DNA from: Acidobacteriota bacterium
Lineage (GTDB): Bacteria > Acidobacteriota > Vicinamibacteria > Fen-336
Direction: 5' to 3'
DNA: 53,616 nucleotides
Assembly: GCA_016199625.1 (NCBI GenBank)
Contig: JACQGI010000043.1
Coordinates: 1-53,616 of the forward strand
The notes beneath the pieces are model-generated. The model saw nothing but the letters and a program-made list of their open reading frames with translations, was not told the DNA's origin and made no database searches. Of this stretch, positions 8,268 to 17,416 are shown one piece after another. Each line of letters starts with the position of its first letter. Position 1 is the first letter of the stretch. The translations under genes were made by a program, and so were the position numbers.

Positions 8268-9083
8268 GTGCCCCTCCGCTTCCGCGTCCTGGGTTCCGGC
8301 AGCTCGGGCAACGCCACCCTGGTCGAGGGCGGGGGGACGCGCCTCCTCATCGACGCCGGTCTCGGCCCTCGCGCTCTCGCCGACCGGCTCAAGAGCGCCG
8401 GCGTCGAGCCCGAGTCCCTCGAGGCCGTGGTGGTCTCCCACGAGCACGCCGACCATGCGTCCGGGGCCGCGGCGTTCTCGCTCAAGTGGGGCGTGAGGTT
8501 GTGCGGCTCGCGCGGGACGTACGCCGCGGCTGGGTTCGGCGCGACCAGCATCGAAGGGTACGACGTCGTCGCTCCGGGGGGCTCGCGCGACGTCGGGGCT
8601 CTCACGGTGACGGCCGTCCCCGTGCCGCACGATGCGGCCGGCCCCCTGGCGTTCGTCGTCTCCTGCGCCGGCTCCTCGATGGGCCACGCGACCGACCTCG
8701 GCCATCTCCCTCGTGCGGTGGTCGAAGCCTTCGCGGGCTGCGACGCCGTGCTGGTGGAGTCCAACTACGATCCCGCGATGCTCCGCGACGGCCCTTACCC
8801 CTGGTCGCTCAAGGAGCGGATCCTCAGCCCGCTGGGTCATCTCTCGAACGGGGACGTCGCGCGGTACCTCCGCGCCAGCCTCGGGTCACGCTGCCGCACC
8901 GTGGTGCTGGCCCACCTCTCGGAGAAGAACAACCACCCGGAGCTGGTCCGCATGACGGCCGAGACGGCCCTCGACGAGGCGGGCCGCGGTGACGTGCGCG
9001 TCGAGATCACGAGCCGTGAGGGCACGGGCTGGATCGCCGTCGGCCGACGCTCGTCCGCCGACGCCCAGATGCGCCTGTTCTGA
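8268..9083 (+). CDS. MBL-fold metallo-hydrolase, YycJ/WalJ type
   Basis: A 271-residue protein with GTG start. The metallo-beta-lactamase motif HEHADH is at residues 58-63. It is preceded by LGSGSSGNATLVE and TRLLIDAGLG, which are characteristic of the YycJ/WalJ subgroup of single-domain MBL proteins, implicated in DNA double-strand-break or replication-coupled repair in Firmicutes. The later motifs SCAGSSMGHATDLG and HLSEKNNHPEL supply the remaining metal ligands and the subgroup-specific His. Length is normal for the group. A TAGACT box immediately upstream suggests its own promoter. The function here is inferred from the family. Confidence 0.85.
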   Translation: MPLRFRVLGSGSSGNATLVEGGGTRLLIDAGLGPRALADRLKSAGVEPESLEAVVVSHEHADHASGAAAFSLKWGVRLCGSRGTYAAAGFGATSIEGYDVVAPGGSRDVGALTVTAVPVPHDAAGPLAFVVSCAGSSMGHATDLGHLPRAVVEAFAGCDAVLVESNYDPAMLRDGPYPWSLKERILSPLGHLSNGDVARYLRASLGSRCRTVVLAHLSEKNNHPELVRMTAETALDEAGRGDVRVEITSREGTGWIAVGRRSSADAQMRLF

Positions 9084-9176
9084 CGCCCACCCCGCGCCGC
9101 GGCCTGGATCATCGGGCCCATGGCCCGCGCGCGGCGCCCGCGGCAAATTGGATGGCGAGGGGGCCGGGAGGCGGTC

Positions 9177-10697
9177 ATGGAGCGCCTGCGGGACAGCCTC
9201 GAAGACCTGATCGTCCAGACGTCAACGAACCTCGCCCCCGACGTGAGACGGGCCCTCGCCGCGGCGCGTGCCCGGGAGGCCCCCGGGAGCCGCTCGGCCC
9301 TGGCCCTGGACACCATCGCCCTGAACGTGGACATGGCCTGCGACCGCTGCGGGCCGATCTGCCAGGACACCGGCCTGCCGTTCTTCCACGTGAAGGCGCC
9401 GGTCGGTGTCGACGAGCTGGAGTTCTCCGAGGCCGTCGCCGAAGCCGTGGCCGCCGCGACGCGGGCCGGGACCCTCCGACCGAACTCGGTGGACTCCCTC
9501 ACGGGCCGCAACACCGGCGACAACCTGGGGCCCGGAACCCCCGTGGTGCACTTCGAGCAATGGCTCTCCGACGAGATCGAGGTGCGCCTGATCCTCAAGG
9601 GCGGCGGCTGCGAGAACAAGGGGGCCCAGTACTCGCTCCCGTGCGAGCTGCCGGTCCTGGGACGCGCCGACCGCGACCTCGAGGGCGTTCGCAAGTGCCT
9701 GCTCCACGCCGTCCACCAGGCCCAGGGACAGGGGTGCAGCGTCGGCGTCCTGGGCGTCGCCATCGGCGGCGACCGGGCTTCGGGCTACCAGCTCGCCAAG
9801 GAGCAGCTCTTCCGCCCGCTGGACGACACGAGCCGAGATCCGATCCTCGCGGCCCTCGAGGCGGAGGTCGTCGAGAAGGCCGACACCCTCGGCATCGGGA
9901 CCATGGGATTCGGCGGTGCCGTGACCCTCGTCGGATGCAAGATCGGGGCGTACAACCGGCTGCCGGCCAGCTTCTTCGTCACGGTCTCGTACGACTGCTG
10001 GGCCCTCCGCCGCATGGGCGCCGTCCTCGACGCGAAAACCGGCGCCCTCCGCCGCTGGTTGTACCGCGAGGGCCCGGCGCACCGCATGGCGGCCGAGGCG
10101 GGCCTGCCTCTGACCGGGCGAGAGATCCGCCTGACGACGCCGCTCTCGGAGGAGGAAGTCCTGCGGCTGCGGGTCGGCGACGTCGTCCTGTTGTCGGGGG
10201 TCCTCCACACCGGCCGCGACGCCCTGCACCACTACCTCATGAGCCACGACGCACCGGTGAGCCTCCGGGGCGCGGCTCTCTACCACTGCGGGCCCGTCGC
10301 GCTCGAGAAGGACGGGCGCTGGACGATCACCGCTGCCGGTCCCACGACGAGCATCCGCGAGGAGCCTTACGAGGCCCACGTCATCCGCACGTTAGGCGTG
10401 CGCGCGGTGATCGGCAAGGGTGGCATGGGCGCCAGGACCCTCGCGGCGCTCCGCGAGCACGGTGCCGTCTACCTGAGCGCCATCGGCGGTGCCGCGCAGT
10501 ACTACGCTGCTTGCATCGAGGGCGTCGAGGGGGCGGATCTCCTGGAGCTGGGCGTCCCCGAGGCCATGTGGCATCTCCGCGTCCGCGAGTTCCCCGCCAT
10601 CGTGACCATGGACGCGACCGGCCGCAGCCTCCACGCCGACGTCGAGCGCGCCTCCGAGGAGGCCCTCGCGGAGCTCGCCGTGCCCGCCGCGCGCTGA
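9177..10697 (+). CDS. Fumarate hydratase, class I (single-chain alpha+beta, Fe-S)
   Basis: A 506-residue enzyme converting fumarate to malate in the TCA cycle. The start is ATG 9177, with a GGGAGG ribosome-binding site 5 bases upstream; the in-frame sequence before it is low-complexity. The alpha domain has CQDTGLPFF (Cys62, a cluster ligand), GGGCENK..QYSLP, GQGCSVGVLGVAIGG and LVGCKIGAYNRLPASFFV. These supply the cysteines expected for the [4Fe-4S] cluster. The beta domain has LSGVLHTGRDALH, GPTTSIR and VIGKGGMG. Alpha and beta are fused, as in FumA/FumB, rather than split as in two-subunit fumarase or tartrate dehydratase. Citrate synthase and malate dehydrogenase lie within 8 kb. Confidence 0.9.
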   Translation: MERLRDSLEDLIVQTSTNLAPDVRRALAAARAREAPGSRSALALDTIALNVDMACDRCGPICQDTGLPFFHVKAPVGVDELEFSEAVAEAVAAATRAGTLRPNSVDSLTGRNTGDNLGPGTPVVHFEQWLSDEIEVRLILKGGGCENKGAQYSLPCELPVLGRADRDLEGVRKCLLHAVHQAQGQGCSVGVLGVAIGGDRASGYQLAKEQLFRPLDDTSRDPILAALEAEVVEKADTLGIGTMGFGGAVTLVGCKIGAYNRLPASFFVTVSYDCWALRRMGAVLDAKTGALRRWLYREGPAHRMAAEAGLPLTGREIRLTTPLSEEEVLRLRVGDVVLLSGVLHTGRDALHHYLMSHDAPVSLRGAALYHCGPVALEKDGRWTITAAGPTTSIREEPYEAHVIRTLGVRAVIGKGGMGARTLAALREHGAVYLSAIGGAAQYYAACIEGVEGADLLELGVPEAMWHLRVREFPAIVTMDATGRSLHADVERASEEALAELAVPAAR

Positions 10698-10750
10698 CCG
10701 CCGCCGCGCGCCCGACGCAAAGGCTTCGGGGACGCGAGCCCCTCCGCTGA

Positions 10751-10876
10751 AGAACTTTCGGCTCCGCGGCGCCAACCCCCGGGCCTGGCGCCGGTGTGCC
10801 GATTGCACACGAGCTCTTCCACTCCGGCCAGATCGTCGTGCTGATGCAGGCTCAGGGGCTGACGCCGAGCGGCTAG
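10751..10876 (+). pseudogene. C-terminal remnant of a DinB-like protein
   Basis: In one frame ending at TAG 10874-10876 the translation ends HELFHSGQIVVLMQAQGL, then TPSG. This resembles the last helix of DinB/DUF664 four-helix proteins (H...HRGQ), including the third metal-binding His. A stop at 10748 closes the frame upstream and no start is present, so only about 30 meaningful codons survive. The rest of 10698-10895 shows nothing else. Confidence 0.3.
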
Positions 10877-10895
10877 CCGGACGGGCGGCCGGGCC

Positions 10896-11147
10896 TCAGT
10901 CGCTGCGGAAGGTCTCCTTCACCCGCCGGCGGATCTCGTCGGGGTCGCTCACGAGCAGGATGCGATGGATCTCGCGCGGACCGTCGACTTCGACGTAGCC
11001 CCACCACGCCGCCTGGGCGGCGGCCCTCCGGATGGACACGTGCCAGTCGCCGGGGAGAGCCTCGAACACGGCCTCCACGTCGGCCTCGATCACGACCTTC
11101 TTCGGGTGGGTCGCAGGGATGTCGCTTCGAACGAGAATCGGGCTCAT
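10896..11147 (-). CDS. Hypothetical small protein (83 aa), probably sigma-54 controlled
   Basis: Starts at ATG 11147 (MSPILVRSDIPATHPKKV). It is a compact alpha/beta sequence with no membrane segment: an acidic strand VVIEADVEAVFEAL, a Trp-rich centre (GDWHVSIRRA, AAWWGYVEVDG) and a basic C-terminal helix. No family is recognised. A -24/-12 element 28 bases upstream gives it a short leader, and it is divergent from the UspA gene, which has its own -24/-12 element. Shared sigma-54 control with UspA suggests a stress or starvation role, but that is inference. Confidence 0.6.
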   Translation of the reverse strand: MSPILVRSDIPATHPKKVVIEADVEAVFEALPGDWHVSIRRAAAQAAWWGYVEVDGPREIHRILLVSDPDEIRRRVKETFRSD

Positions 11148-11174
11148 GGCGCCAAAGGGCTCGTCGGGAGGAGC

Positions 11175-11190
11175 AGCAAGCGGGATGCCA
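11175..11190 (-). promoter_or_regulatory. Sigma-54 promoter (-24/-12) for the 83-aa protein gene
   Basis: Minus strand reads TGGCAT-CCCGC-TTGCT. The GG and GC dinucleotides are separated by exactly 10 bases, with one mismatch to TGGCAC-N5-TTGCT. The start site would fall near 11164, about 17 bases before ATG 11147. Confidence 0.6.
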
Positions 11191-11313
11191 CGCCAGGGTC
11201 GACGCCGGCGGGGGAACTGTGCGCGGCCCCGTGCCACAAAACTGCGGTTGTATCCGCCGCAGGATCTTCGGATTCCGTCGCCTGCAGGGGCATGGCTGGC
11301 GCCGGCGGCCGGG

Positions 11314-11329
11314 AGGCACGATGATTGCT
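11314..11329 (+). promoter_or_regulatory. Sigma-54 promoter (-24/-12) for the UspA gene
   Basis: AGGCAC-GATGA-TTGCT with GG-N10-GC spacing; only the first base differs from consensus. The start site would be near 11340, 13 bases before ATG 11353. Confidence 0.65.
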
Positions 11330-11352
11330 CATCACAGGGTGAGAGAGCCGGG

Positions 11353-12219
11353 ATGAACGAGATCCGGCGTGTCCTCGTGGCGGCCGACTCCTCGGCCTGC
11401 GCCGAGCGGGCGTTCGCCGTGTCACTGGCCTTGGCCCGGCGCTCGGCGGCCGAGCTTCTCGCCGTCCACGTGATCGCGCCGGTTCCCGTCGCCTCCGGCC
11501 CCCGACGCGAGCCCGAAGGCGAGCCCACGTTCGCCGAGACGCGCGCCCCGCGCCTCGCGGCGGCCGCATCGGCTGCGGGCGTCGAGGCCGAGGTCGTCGT
11601 CGAAGAAGGCGACGTCGCCGACGAGATCCTCCGGCGGGCCGAGGAGTGGCCCGCGGACCTGCTGGTCGTCGGCACGCGCTCCGGGAGGGGACCCGAGGAA
11701 TGGGCCCTCGGCTCCGTGGCCGCTGCGGTGCTCCGCGGCGCACGACGGCCCGTAGTCGTCGTGCCGGAGCCCCAAGGCCCCGCCGCCGAGCCGGCGCTCG
11801 AGCGCCTTCTCTGCCCCCTGGACTTCTCCGAGCCGTCCTTCCACGCCCTCGAGTGGGGGCGTGCCCTGGCGCGCCGGTTCGAGGCGCGGCTCGCCCTTCT
11901 CCACGTCCTCGAGTGGTTCCCGGAGGAGGGAGGGGCGCCCAGCGCTCCGGAGTATCGCATCGACTTCGCCGAGGAGGCGCGCCAGAGGATCCGGAGCGCT
12001 CTGCCAGCCACGGCGTGGGAGGGGGTCGATCGCGAGTTGCTGGTGACCGCCGGCCGGCCCCACCGCGAGATCCTGCGCGTGGCGCGCGCCTGCCGGACCG
12101 ACCTGCTCGTTCTCGGCATACACGGGCGCCGTGGGATCGATCGGGTTCTCCCGGGCTCCACGTTGTGTCACGTGGTTCGAGAGGCGCCCTGTCCCATCCT
12201 CGCCGTCCGGCCCCGCTAA
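11353..12219 (+). CDS. Universal stress protein, tandem UspA domains
   Basis: A 288-residue protein of two UspA domains (about residues 3-140 and 150-287). The second domain keeps a full nucleotide-binding loop, G-2x-G-9x-G-S/T, in GIHGRRGIDRVLPGST. The first reads GTRSGRGPEEWALGS, which is one residue out of register, so only the second domain may bind ATP well. Tandem UspA proteins help cells survive starvation, oxygen limitation or other stress. The start is ATG 11353. The sigma-54 element ending 24 bases upstream fits nutrient- or redox-linked control. The radical SAM gene follows 83 bases downstream on the same strand. Confidence 0.9.
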   Translation: MNEIRRVLVAADSSACAERAFAVSLALARRSAAELLAVHVIAPVPVASGPRREPEGEPTFAETRAPRLAAAASAAGVEAEVVVEEGDVADEILRRAEEWPADLLVVGTRSGRGPEEWALGSVAAAVLRGARRPVVVVPEPQGPAAEPALERLLCPLDFSEPSFHALEWGRALARRFEARLALLHVLEWFPEEGGAPSAPEYRIDFAEEARQRIRSALPATAWEGVDRELLVTAGRPHREILRVARACRTDLLVLGIHGRRGIDRVLPGSTLCHVVREAPCPILAVRPR

Positions 12220-12302
12220 TTCCATCGAAGGCGCCTCGGACGCCGACCCGGCCGAAGCGAACGAATGCGACGACTCCCCCTGGCCCCGAACGTGCATCGC
12301 CC

Positions 12303-13166
12303 GTGTGCGTGGGGCGGGTGCTCGACTTCCGGGACCACCGGCGGGAGCTCGCCCTCCCCGAGGGAGGACTCGGGACGAACCGCTACGTCTACGCGGTCGT
12401 GTCGCGCCGGGCGGGCGGCCTGTCCATCGGGGTCAACGTGAACCCCGACAAGGTCTGCAATTTCGACTGTCCCTACTGCCAGGTGGACCGCACCGTCCCC
12501 GGCTCCTTCGAGGGCGTGGACGTGGGCCGGCTCGCTGCGGAGCTGGACACGCTGCTGGCCCGTGTGGGGTCCGGGACCCTGTGGCGCCTCCCGCCCTTCG
12601 ACACCGTCGCCCCCTCGTTGCGGCGCGTCGCGGACATCGCCTTCTCGGGTGACGGCGAGCCCACGGCGGCCGCGGAGTTCCCCCAAGCGGCGCGACAGGC
12701 GCGGGAGCTGCGAGACCGGCGCGGCCTGCCCGTCCCGATGCGCCTGCTCACCAACGCGACTCTCCTCAACCGCTCGCTGGTCCGGTCGGCTCTCGCGCTC
12801 TTCGACGAGATCTGGTGCAAGCTCGACGCCGGGACGGAGGGCTACTTCCGCCTCGTGGCGGGCACCCACGTGCCGTTCGAGCGGGTTCTCGAGAACCTGA
12901 CGGCGGTCGCGCGGGAGCGGCCTGTCGTCGTCCAGAGCCTCTTCTTCACCTTCGCAGGCGCCGGCCCCCGGGACGACGAGATCGCGGCGTACGTCGCGCG
13001 CCTCGCGGGGATACTCGGATCCGGGGGGCGGATCGACCGAGTGCAGGTGTACACCGTGGCGCGCCGCCCGGCCGACCCCCGGGTGGGTCCCCTCGGCCGC
13101 GAGGCCCTCGAAGCGATCGCGGGGCGCGTCCGAGACCTGGGCGTGGCGGCGGAGGTCCACGGGTAG
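12303..13166 (+). CDS. Radical SAM protein
   Basis: A 287-residue protein from GTG 12303 with the radical SAM cluster motif CNFDCPYC at Cys52, Cys56 and Cys59, preceded by GVNVNPDKV. FSGDGEPT follows, the GE motif that contacts the S-adenosylmethionine amino group, and later LLTNATLL and EIWCKLDAGTEGYF. The arrangement resembles small stand-alone radical SAM proteins of the MoaA-like superfamily without a C-terminal auxiliary-cluster domain. The reaction is unknown. It lies between UspA and citrate synthase on the same strand, 31 bases before the latter, so it may be co-transcribed with it. GTG 12318 is an alternative start. Confidence 0.8.
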   Translation: MCVGRVLDFRDHRRELALPEGGLGTNRYVYAVVSRRAGGLSIGVNVNPDKVCNFDCPYCQVDRTVPGSFEGVDVGRLAAELDTLLARVGSGTLWRLPPFDTVAPSLRRVADIAFSGDGEPTAAAEFPQAARQARELRDRRGLPVPMRLLTNATLLNRSLVRSALALFDEIWCKLDAGTEGYFRLVAGTHVPFERVLENLTAVARERPVVVQSLFFTFAGAGPRDDEIAAYVARLAGILGSGGRIDRVQVYTVARRPADPRVGPLGREALEAIAGRVRDLGVAAEVHG

Positions 13167-13197
13167 CGAAACGACGTTCGACGAACGGAGGAAGGTC

Positions 13198-14517
<1,320 letters not shown>

Positions 14518-14642
14518 CGGGCGCCCGTGGCCCCGGACGCGCGCTCGCTGCCGGAGAACGCGTACCGCCCCCTCGCCTCGGGCGAGGCCTGAGGCCGCGT
14601 GGCGACGACTTCGCACGTCGTCCCGAGCTGCTCGACGACCTT

Positions 14643-14768
14643 CTCCACGGCCCGCTCCTGGCCCAGGCCCTCCGGGAGATCGGGAAGCTCGGCGGTCGTC
14701 TCGAAGGCGAAACCGCCGTCCTCGCAGCGTCGGCGCAGAGCCTCGGGGCGCAGCGGATCGACCGGCAT
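14643..14768 (-). pseudogene. N-terminal remnant of a Lon-like AAA+ protease
   Basis: From ATG 14768 on the minus strand about 42 residues match the N-terminus of stand-alone Lon-like (S16/AAA) proteases: PLRPEALRRRCEDGGFAFET, then TAEL and GLGQERAVE, where intact relatives continue GQ.RA..A into the AAA+ module. Homology stops there; the frame continues only as a shadow of gltA. The start keeps a good GGAGGTG ribosome site and a -24/-12 promoter, so this looks like a recent 3' deletion. Apart from this remnant and the promoters, the 357-base gap 14518-14874 holds nothing I can support. Confidence 0.55.
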
Positions 14769-14803
14769 GGGTCACACCTCCAGTCCGTCCCCGTCCCTCG
14801 AGG

Positions 14804-14819
14804 TGCAAGGGCGGTGCCG
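14804..14819 (-). promoter_or_regulatory. Sigma-54 promoter (-24/-12) for the Lon-like remnant
   Basis: Minus strand CGGCAC-CGCCC-TTGCA, GG-N10-GC spacing, one mismatch at the first base. It is aimed at ATG 14768 (start site near 14793) and lies back to back with the cytochrome c promoter. Confidence 0.6.
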
Positions 14820-14834
14820 TCGGATCCGCCGCCG

Positions 14835-14850
14835 TGGCATGGTCGATGCA
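14835..14850 (+). promoter_or_regulatory. Sigma-54-like promoter (-24/-12) for the cytochrome c gene
   Basis: TGGCAT-GGTCG-ATGCA with exact GG-N10-GC spacing and two mismatches. The start site would be near 14861, 14 bases before ATG 14875. Weaker than the other five elements. Confidence 0.45.
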
Positions 14851-14874
14851 CCTTCGGTCGACGAGAGGTCCGCG

Positions 14875-15291
14875 ATGCGCAGAATTCTCGTTGCGGCCGC
14901 CCTCCTGCTCGTCGCCGTTCCGGCCGCTGGCGGGGACGAGGCCTACGACAGCTCCGCGGCGCTCATGGGAGGCGCCCTCTTCAAGACGTACTGCGCGAGC
15001 TGCCACGGCAAGACCGGCGAGGGAGACGGGCCCCTGTCCGCCAGCCTCCGTGTGGCTCCACCCGACTTGCGACGGATCGCCCGGCGCGAGGGGGGGAAGT
15101 TCCCGTTCGACAAGGTGTACCGGATCGTCGACGGGCGCGAGCCCGTGAAGGGCCACGGCGGCGCCGACATGCCGGTGTGGGGGGATGCCTTCCTCCAGTC
15201 GCGGGACGGCTACAGCGCCGACAGGGTCAGGGAACGGATCACGCAGCTCACGCACTACCTGGCGTCGCTCCAGGAGGCCACGGCGAAGTAG
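14875..15291 (+). CDS. Periplasmic mono-haem cytochrome c
   Basis: A 138-residue precursor from ATG 14875. The signal peptide (MRRILVAAALLLVAVPAAGG) is cut near residue 19-20. One haem motif CASCH lies at residues 40-44, with GKTGEGDGP after it as in small class I cytochromes c. The likely axial ligand is Met99 in GADMPVWG. It is a soluble electron carrier or the haem domain for a periplasmic oxidoreductase; no partner enzyme is adjacent. A -24/-12 element upstream suggests sigma-54 control together with the neighbouring stress genes. Confidence 0.85.
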   Translation: MRRILVAAALLLVAVPAAGGDEAYDSSAALMGGALFKTYCASCHGKTGEGDGPLSASLRVAPPDLRRIARREGGKFPFDKVYRIVDGREPVKGHGGADMPVWGDAFLQSRDGYSADRVRERITQLTHYLASLQEATAK

Positions 15292-15402
15292 CCCGCGAGC
15301 GCCCGGCGCAAAGTCGCACCACGGGTGGCCGCCGGGGCGCATTTCCTTCAGCCTGCGGGCCGCCGGCCGTCGTCGGATCTGCGCCTTCCGCTCCGCGCAG
15401 TC

Positions 15403-15418
15403 TGGCACCGGCCTTGCT
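15403..15418 (+). promoter_or_regulatory. Sigma-54 promoter (-24/-12) for the YbaK-family gene
   Basis: TGGCAC-CGGCC-TTGCT: a perfect match to both boxes with GG-N10-GC spacing. The start site would be near 15429, leaving a leader of about 50 bases before ATG 15478. Confidence 0.75.
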
Positions 15419-15477
15419 CCACGGGAGTGCAGGCGCCTGTGCCTCGGATCGGGCGCCCGCACGAAAAGAGGGCCACC

Positions 15478-15942
15478 ATGCTCGCTGCGAGACTCAAGAC
15501 GTTCCTCGAGGAGAAGGGCGTGCCGTACGCGACGCTCCCTCACGAGCCGGCCTACACGGCTCAGGGCGTGGCCGCGCGGACGCACGTCCACGGCTGGGAG
15601 CTGGCCAAGAGCGTCGTCCTGAAGGTCGACGGCGCCTACGCTCTGGCGGTGCTCCCCGCGCCCGCCCACGTGGACATCGAGCGCTTCCGGGCGGCCACCG
15701 GGGCGAAGACTGTCGCCCTGGCGACCGAGGAGGAGTTCAAGGGCCTGTTCCCGGGATGCGACGTGGGCGCGATGCCGCCCTTCGGGAACCTCTACGGGCT
15801 CCCGGTCTACGTGGACGAACGCCTCACGAAGGACCCCTCGATCGTCTTCAACGCCGGGACGCACTGGGAGGCGGTCCGGATGGACTACGCCGACTTCGCC
15901 CGGCTCGTCCAGCCGAGAGTCATCCGCTTCGGCCGCGGATAG
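15478..15942 (+). CDS. YbaK/ProX-domain aminoacyl-tRNA deacylase-like protein
   Basis: A 154-residue single-domain protein covering the whole YbaK fold. It has the expected opening (LKTFLEEKGVPYATLPHEPA with a TA.GVAA.TH segment), the central ELAKSVVLKVDG strand carrying the conserved Lys, and the end segment PPFGNLYGLPVYVDE...D..IVFNAGTH, which forms the substrate pocket. Family members remove mischarged amino acids from tRNA (Cys-tRNAPro, Ala-tRNAPro). It has no synthetase attached, so it acts in trans. It is preceded by a perfect -24/-12 promoter. In frame after its stop, another 55 codons run to TAG 16105-16107 and contain SRTVMSLLEKAHLGEVSVTV, an unrecognised remnant. Confidence 0.85.
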   Translation: MLAARLKTFLEEKGVPYATLPHEPAYTAQGVAARTHVHGWELAKSVVLKVDGAYALAVLPAPAHVDIERFRAATGAKTVALATEEEFKGLFPGCDVGAMPPFGNLYGLPVYVDERLTKDPSIVFNAGTHWEAVRMDYADFARLVQPRVIRFGRG

Positions 15943-16154
15943 GGCAGCGCGCCCACGGCCTGGGTGCCCGAGAGGAGGAGAATCGGGCAGTCCCGCACCG
16001 TGATGTCCCTCCTCGAGAAGGCGCACCTCGGGGAGGTGAGCGTCACGGTGTGGCCCGACGTCCTCGAGGAGATGAGCGAGCGCCGGAGCATCCGCGTCAT
16101 CGAGTAGGCGAGGACGCCGCGACCGGTCGATCCCGTCCGGTCCCCACGAACGCC

Positions 16155-16382
16155 GACGTCCGGGGAGACGACCTTGACCACGAGTCGGTCCGACGGCAGC
16201 CCGGCGCAGAGGGTCTCGTCCACCTCCTCGGGCGAGGCGACGAACCGATGGGCCGGCACCCGGATCCCCGCGCCCTCGAGGAGGGCATAGACCTCGTGCT
16301 CGAGCAGGACCGCGCGTCCCTCGGACTCGGCCCGGGCGAGGAGGGCGTGCGAAGCCGCGCGCTCGAGGCCGGCCGAGACCAT
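16155..16382 (-). pseudogene. 5' fragment of an ADP-forming acyl-CoA synthetase (ATP-grasp)
   Basis: Begins at ATG 16382, sharing one base with the malate dehydrogenase stop (TGATG), as in a coupled operon gene. About 76 residues match the start of the ATP-grasp domain of NDP-forming acetyl/succinyl-CoA synthetases: LLEHEVYALLEGAGIRVPAH, RFVASPEEVD, then DRLVVKVVSPDV. Intact proteins continue with an HK.D.GGV segment; here the match ends abruptly, and the open frame runs on meaninglessly to 15885. The enzyme would make ATP or GTP from an acyl-CoA. The rest of 15943-16154 holds only an unrecognised remnant on the plus strand. Confidence 0.6.
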
Positions 16383-17323
16383 CAGACGGCCACGCCCATC
16401 AGGGCGCGGGCCTCCTCGATGGACTCGCGGCATAGCTGGATGGATCGCGACAGCATCTGCTTCTCGGTCCCGGTCAGGGAGACCTGGAAGATGCGCTCGA
16501 CGCCCCCGGCTCCGAGGAGGACGGGCACGCCGAGGTAGACGTCCCGGGCGCCGTACTCGCCCTGGAGGTACGCCGAGCAGGGCACGACCCGCTTCTCGTC
16601 CTTCAGCACCGCCTGCACCATGTCCGCGATGGCGCCGGCGGGGGAGAAATAGGCGCTGAACCCGAGCATCTTCACGATCTCGCCTCCCGCCCCACGGGTG
16701 CGCGCGACCGCCGCCTCGAGCCTCTCGGGCGGGAGCAGCTCCTCGACGGGGATGCCGCCCGCTGCGGCGCAGCGGACCAGGGGGACCATCTCGTCGCCGT
16801 GACCGCCCAGCACGAGGGCGGTGACGTCCCTGACGGAGCAGCCCAGCTCCATCGCCAGGAAAGCGCGCAACCGGGACGTGTCGAGGATCCCGGCCATGCC
16901 GAAGACCCGCTCGCGCGGCCATCCCGTCACTGCTTTGGCCACCCAGGCCATGGTGTCGATAGGGTTGGTCACCATGAGCAGGAAGGCCCCGGGCGACCAG
17001 TGCATCACCTGCTCGACCACGGACCGCACGATGGCGATGTTCTTCTTCAGGAGGTCCTCCCGGCTCTCACCGGGCTTGCGTGGCAGGCCTGACGTGACGA
17101 CGACGACGTCCGAGTAGCGGCTCTCCTCGTATCCCGTGGAACCCGCGACACGGACGTCGCTGCCGTCGAGGGGACCCAGCTCCATGAGGTCCAGGGCCTT
17201 GCCGTGGGCCAGGCTCGGGACGACGTCCACGAGCACGACGTCTCCCAGGGCGCGCTTCGCCAGGACGTGGGCCGTGGTCTCTCCCACGCGCCCGGCCCCG
17301 ACCACCGTGATCTTCCTGCGCAT
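16382..17323 (-). CDS. mdh: Malate dehydrogenase (LDH-like type)
   Basis: A 313-residue NAD-dependent enzyme interconverting malate and oxaloacetate. The start is ATG 17323, with a GGGAGGTG site 4 bases upstream; a 17-codon upstream extension is open but unlikely. Seen: VVGAGRVGETTA (Rossmann NAD loop), SGLPRKPGESREDLLKKN (mobile loop, with the malate-specific Arg of LPRKPG), TNPID, and GGHGDEMVPL with the catalytic His. It is the sixth gene of the leftward operon from 22546, 93 bases after the LeuD-type gene, so it closes the citrate-isocitrate-malate set. Confidence 0.93.
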   Translation of the reverse strand: MRRKITVVGAGRVGETTAHVLAKRALGDVVLVDVVPSLAHGKALDLMELGPLDGSDVRVAGSTGYEESRYSDVVVVTSGLPRKPGESREDLLKKNIAIVRSVVEQVMHWSPGAFLLMVTNPIDTMAWVAKAVTGWPRERVFGMAGILDTSRLRAFLAMELGCSVRDVTALVLGGHGDEMVPLVRCAAAGGIPVEELLPPERLEAAVARTRGAGGEIVKMLGFSAYFSPAGAIADMVQAVLKDEKRVVPCSAYLQGEYGARDVYLGVPVLLGAGGVERIFQVSLTGTEKQMLSRSIQLCRESIEEARALMGVAV

Positions 17324-17416
17324 GTGCACCTCCCGCCTGTGTCCAATCTCCGCCTGGAAGGGGGAGGGCGACATGAGCCGTTTGGTCCACGGTGCCCCGC
17401 CTCGCGGAGGGGCGGG

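Noticed and set aside
11221-11236. A perfect TGGCAC -24 box on the minus strand between the 83-aa gene and UspA
   Set aside because: The partner GC is at 11 rather than 10 bases; a better-spaced element lies at 11175-11190.
12281-12296. TGGCCC-CGAAC-GTGCA, a possible -24/-12 element before the radical SAM gene
   Set aside because: Spacing fits but two key bases differ, and the start site would fall inside the coding region at GTG 12303.
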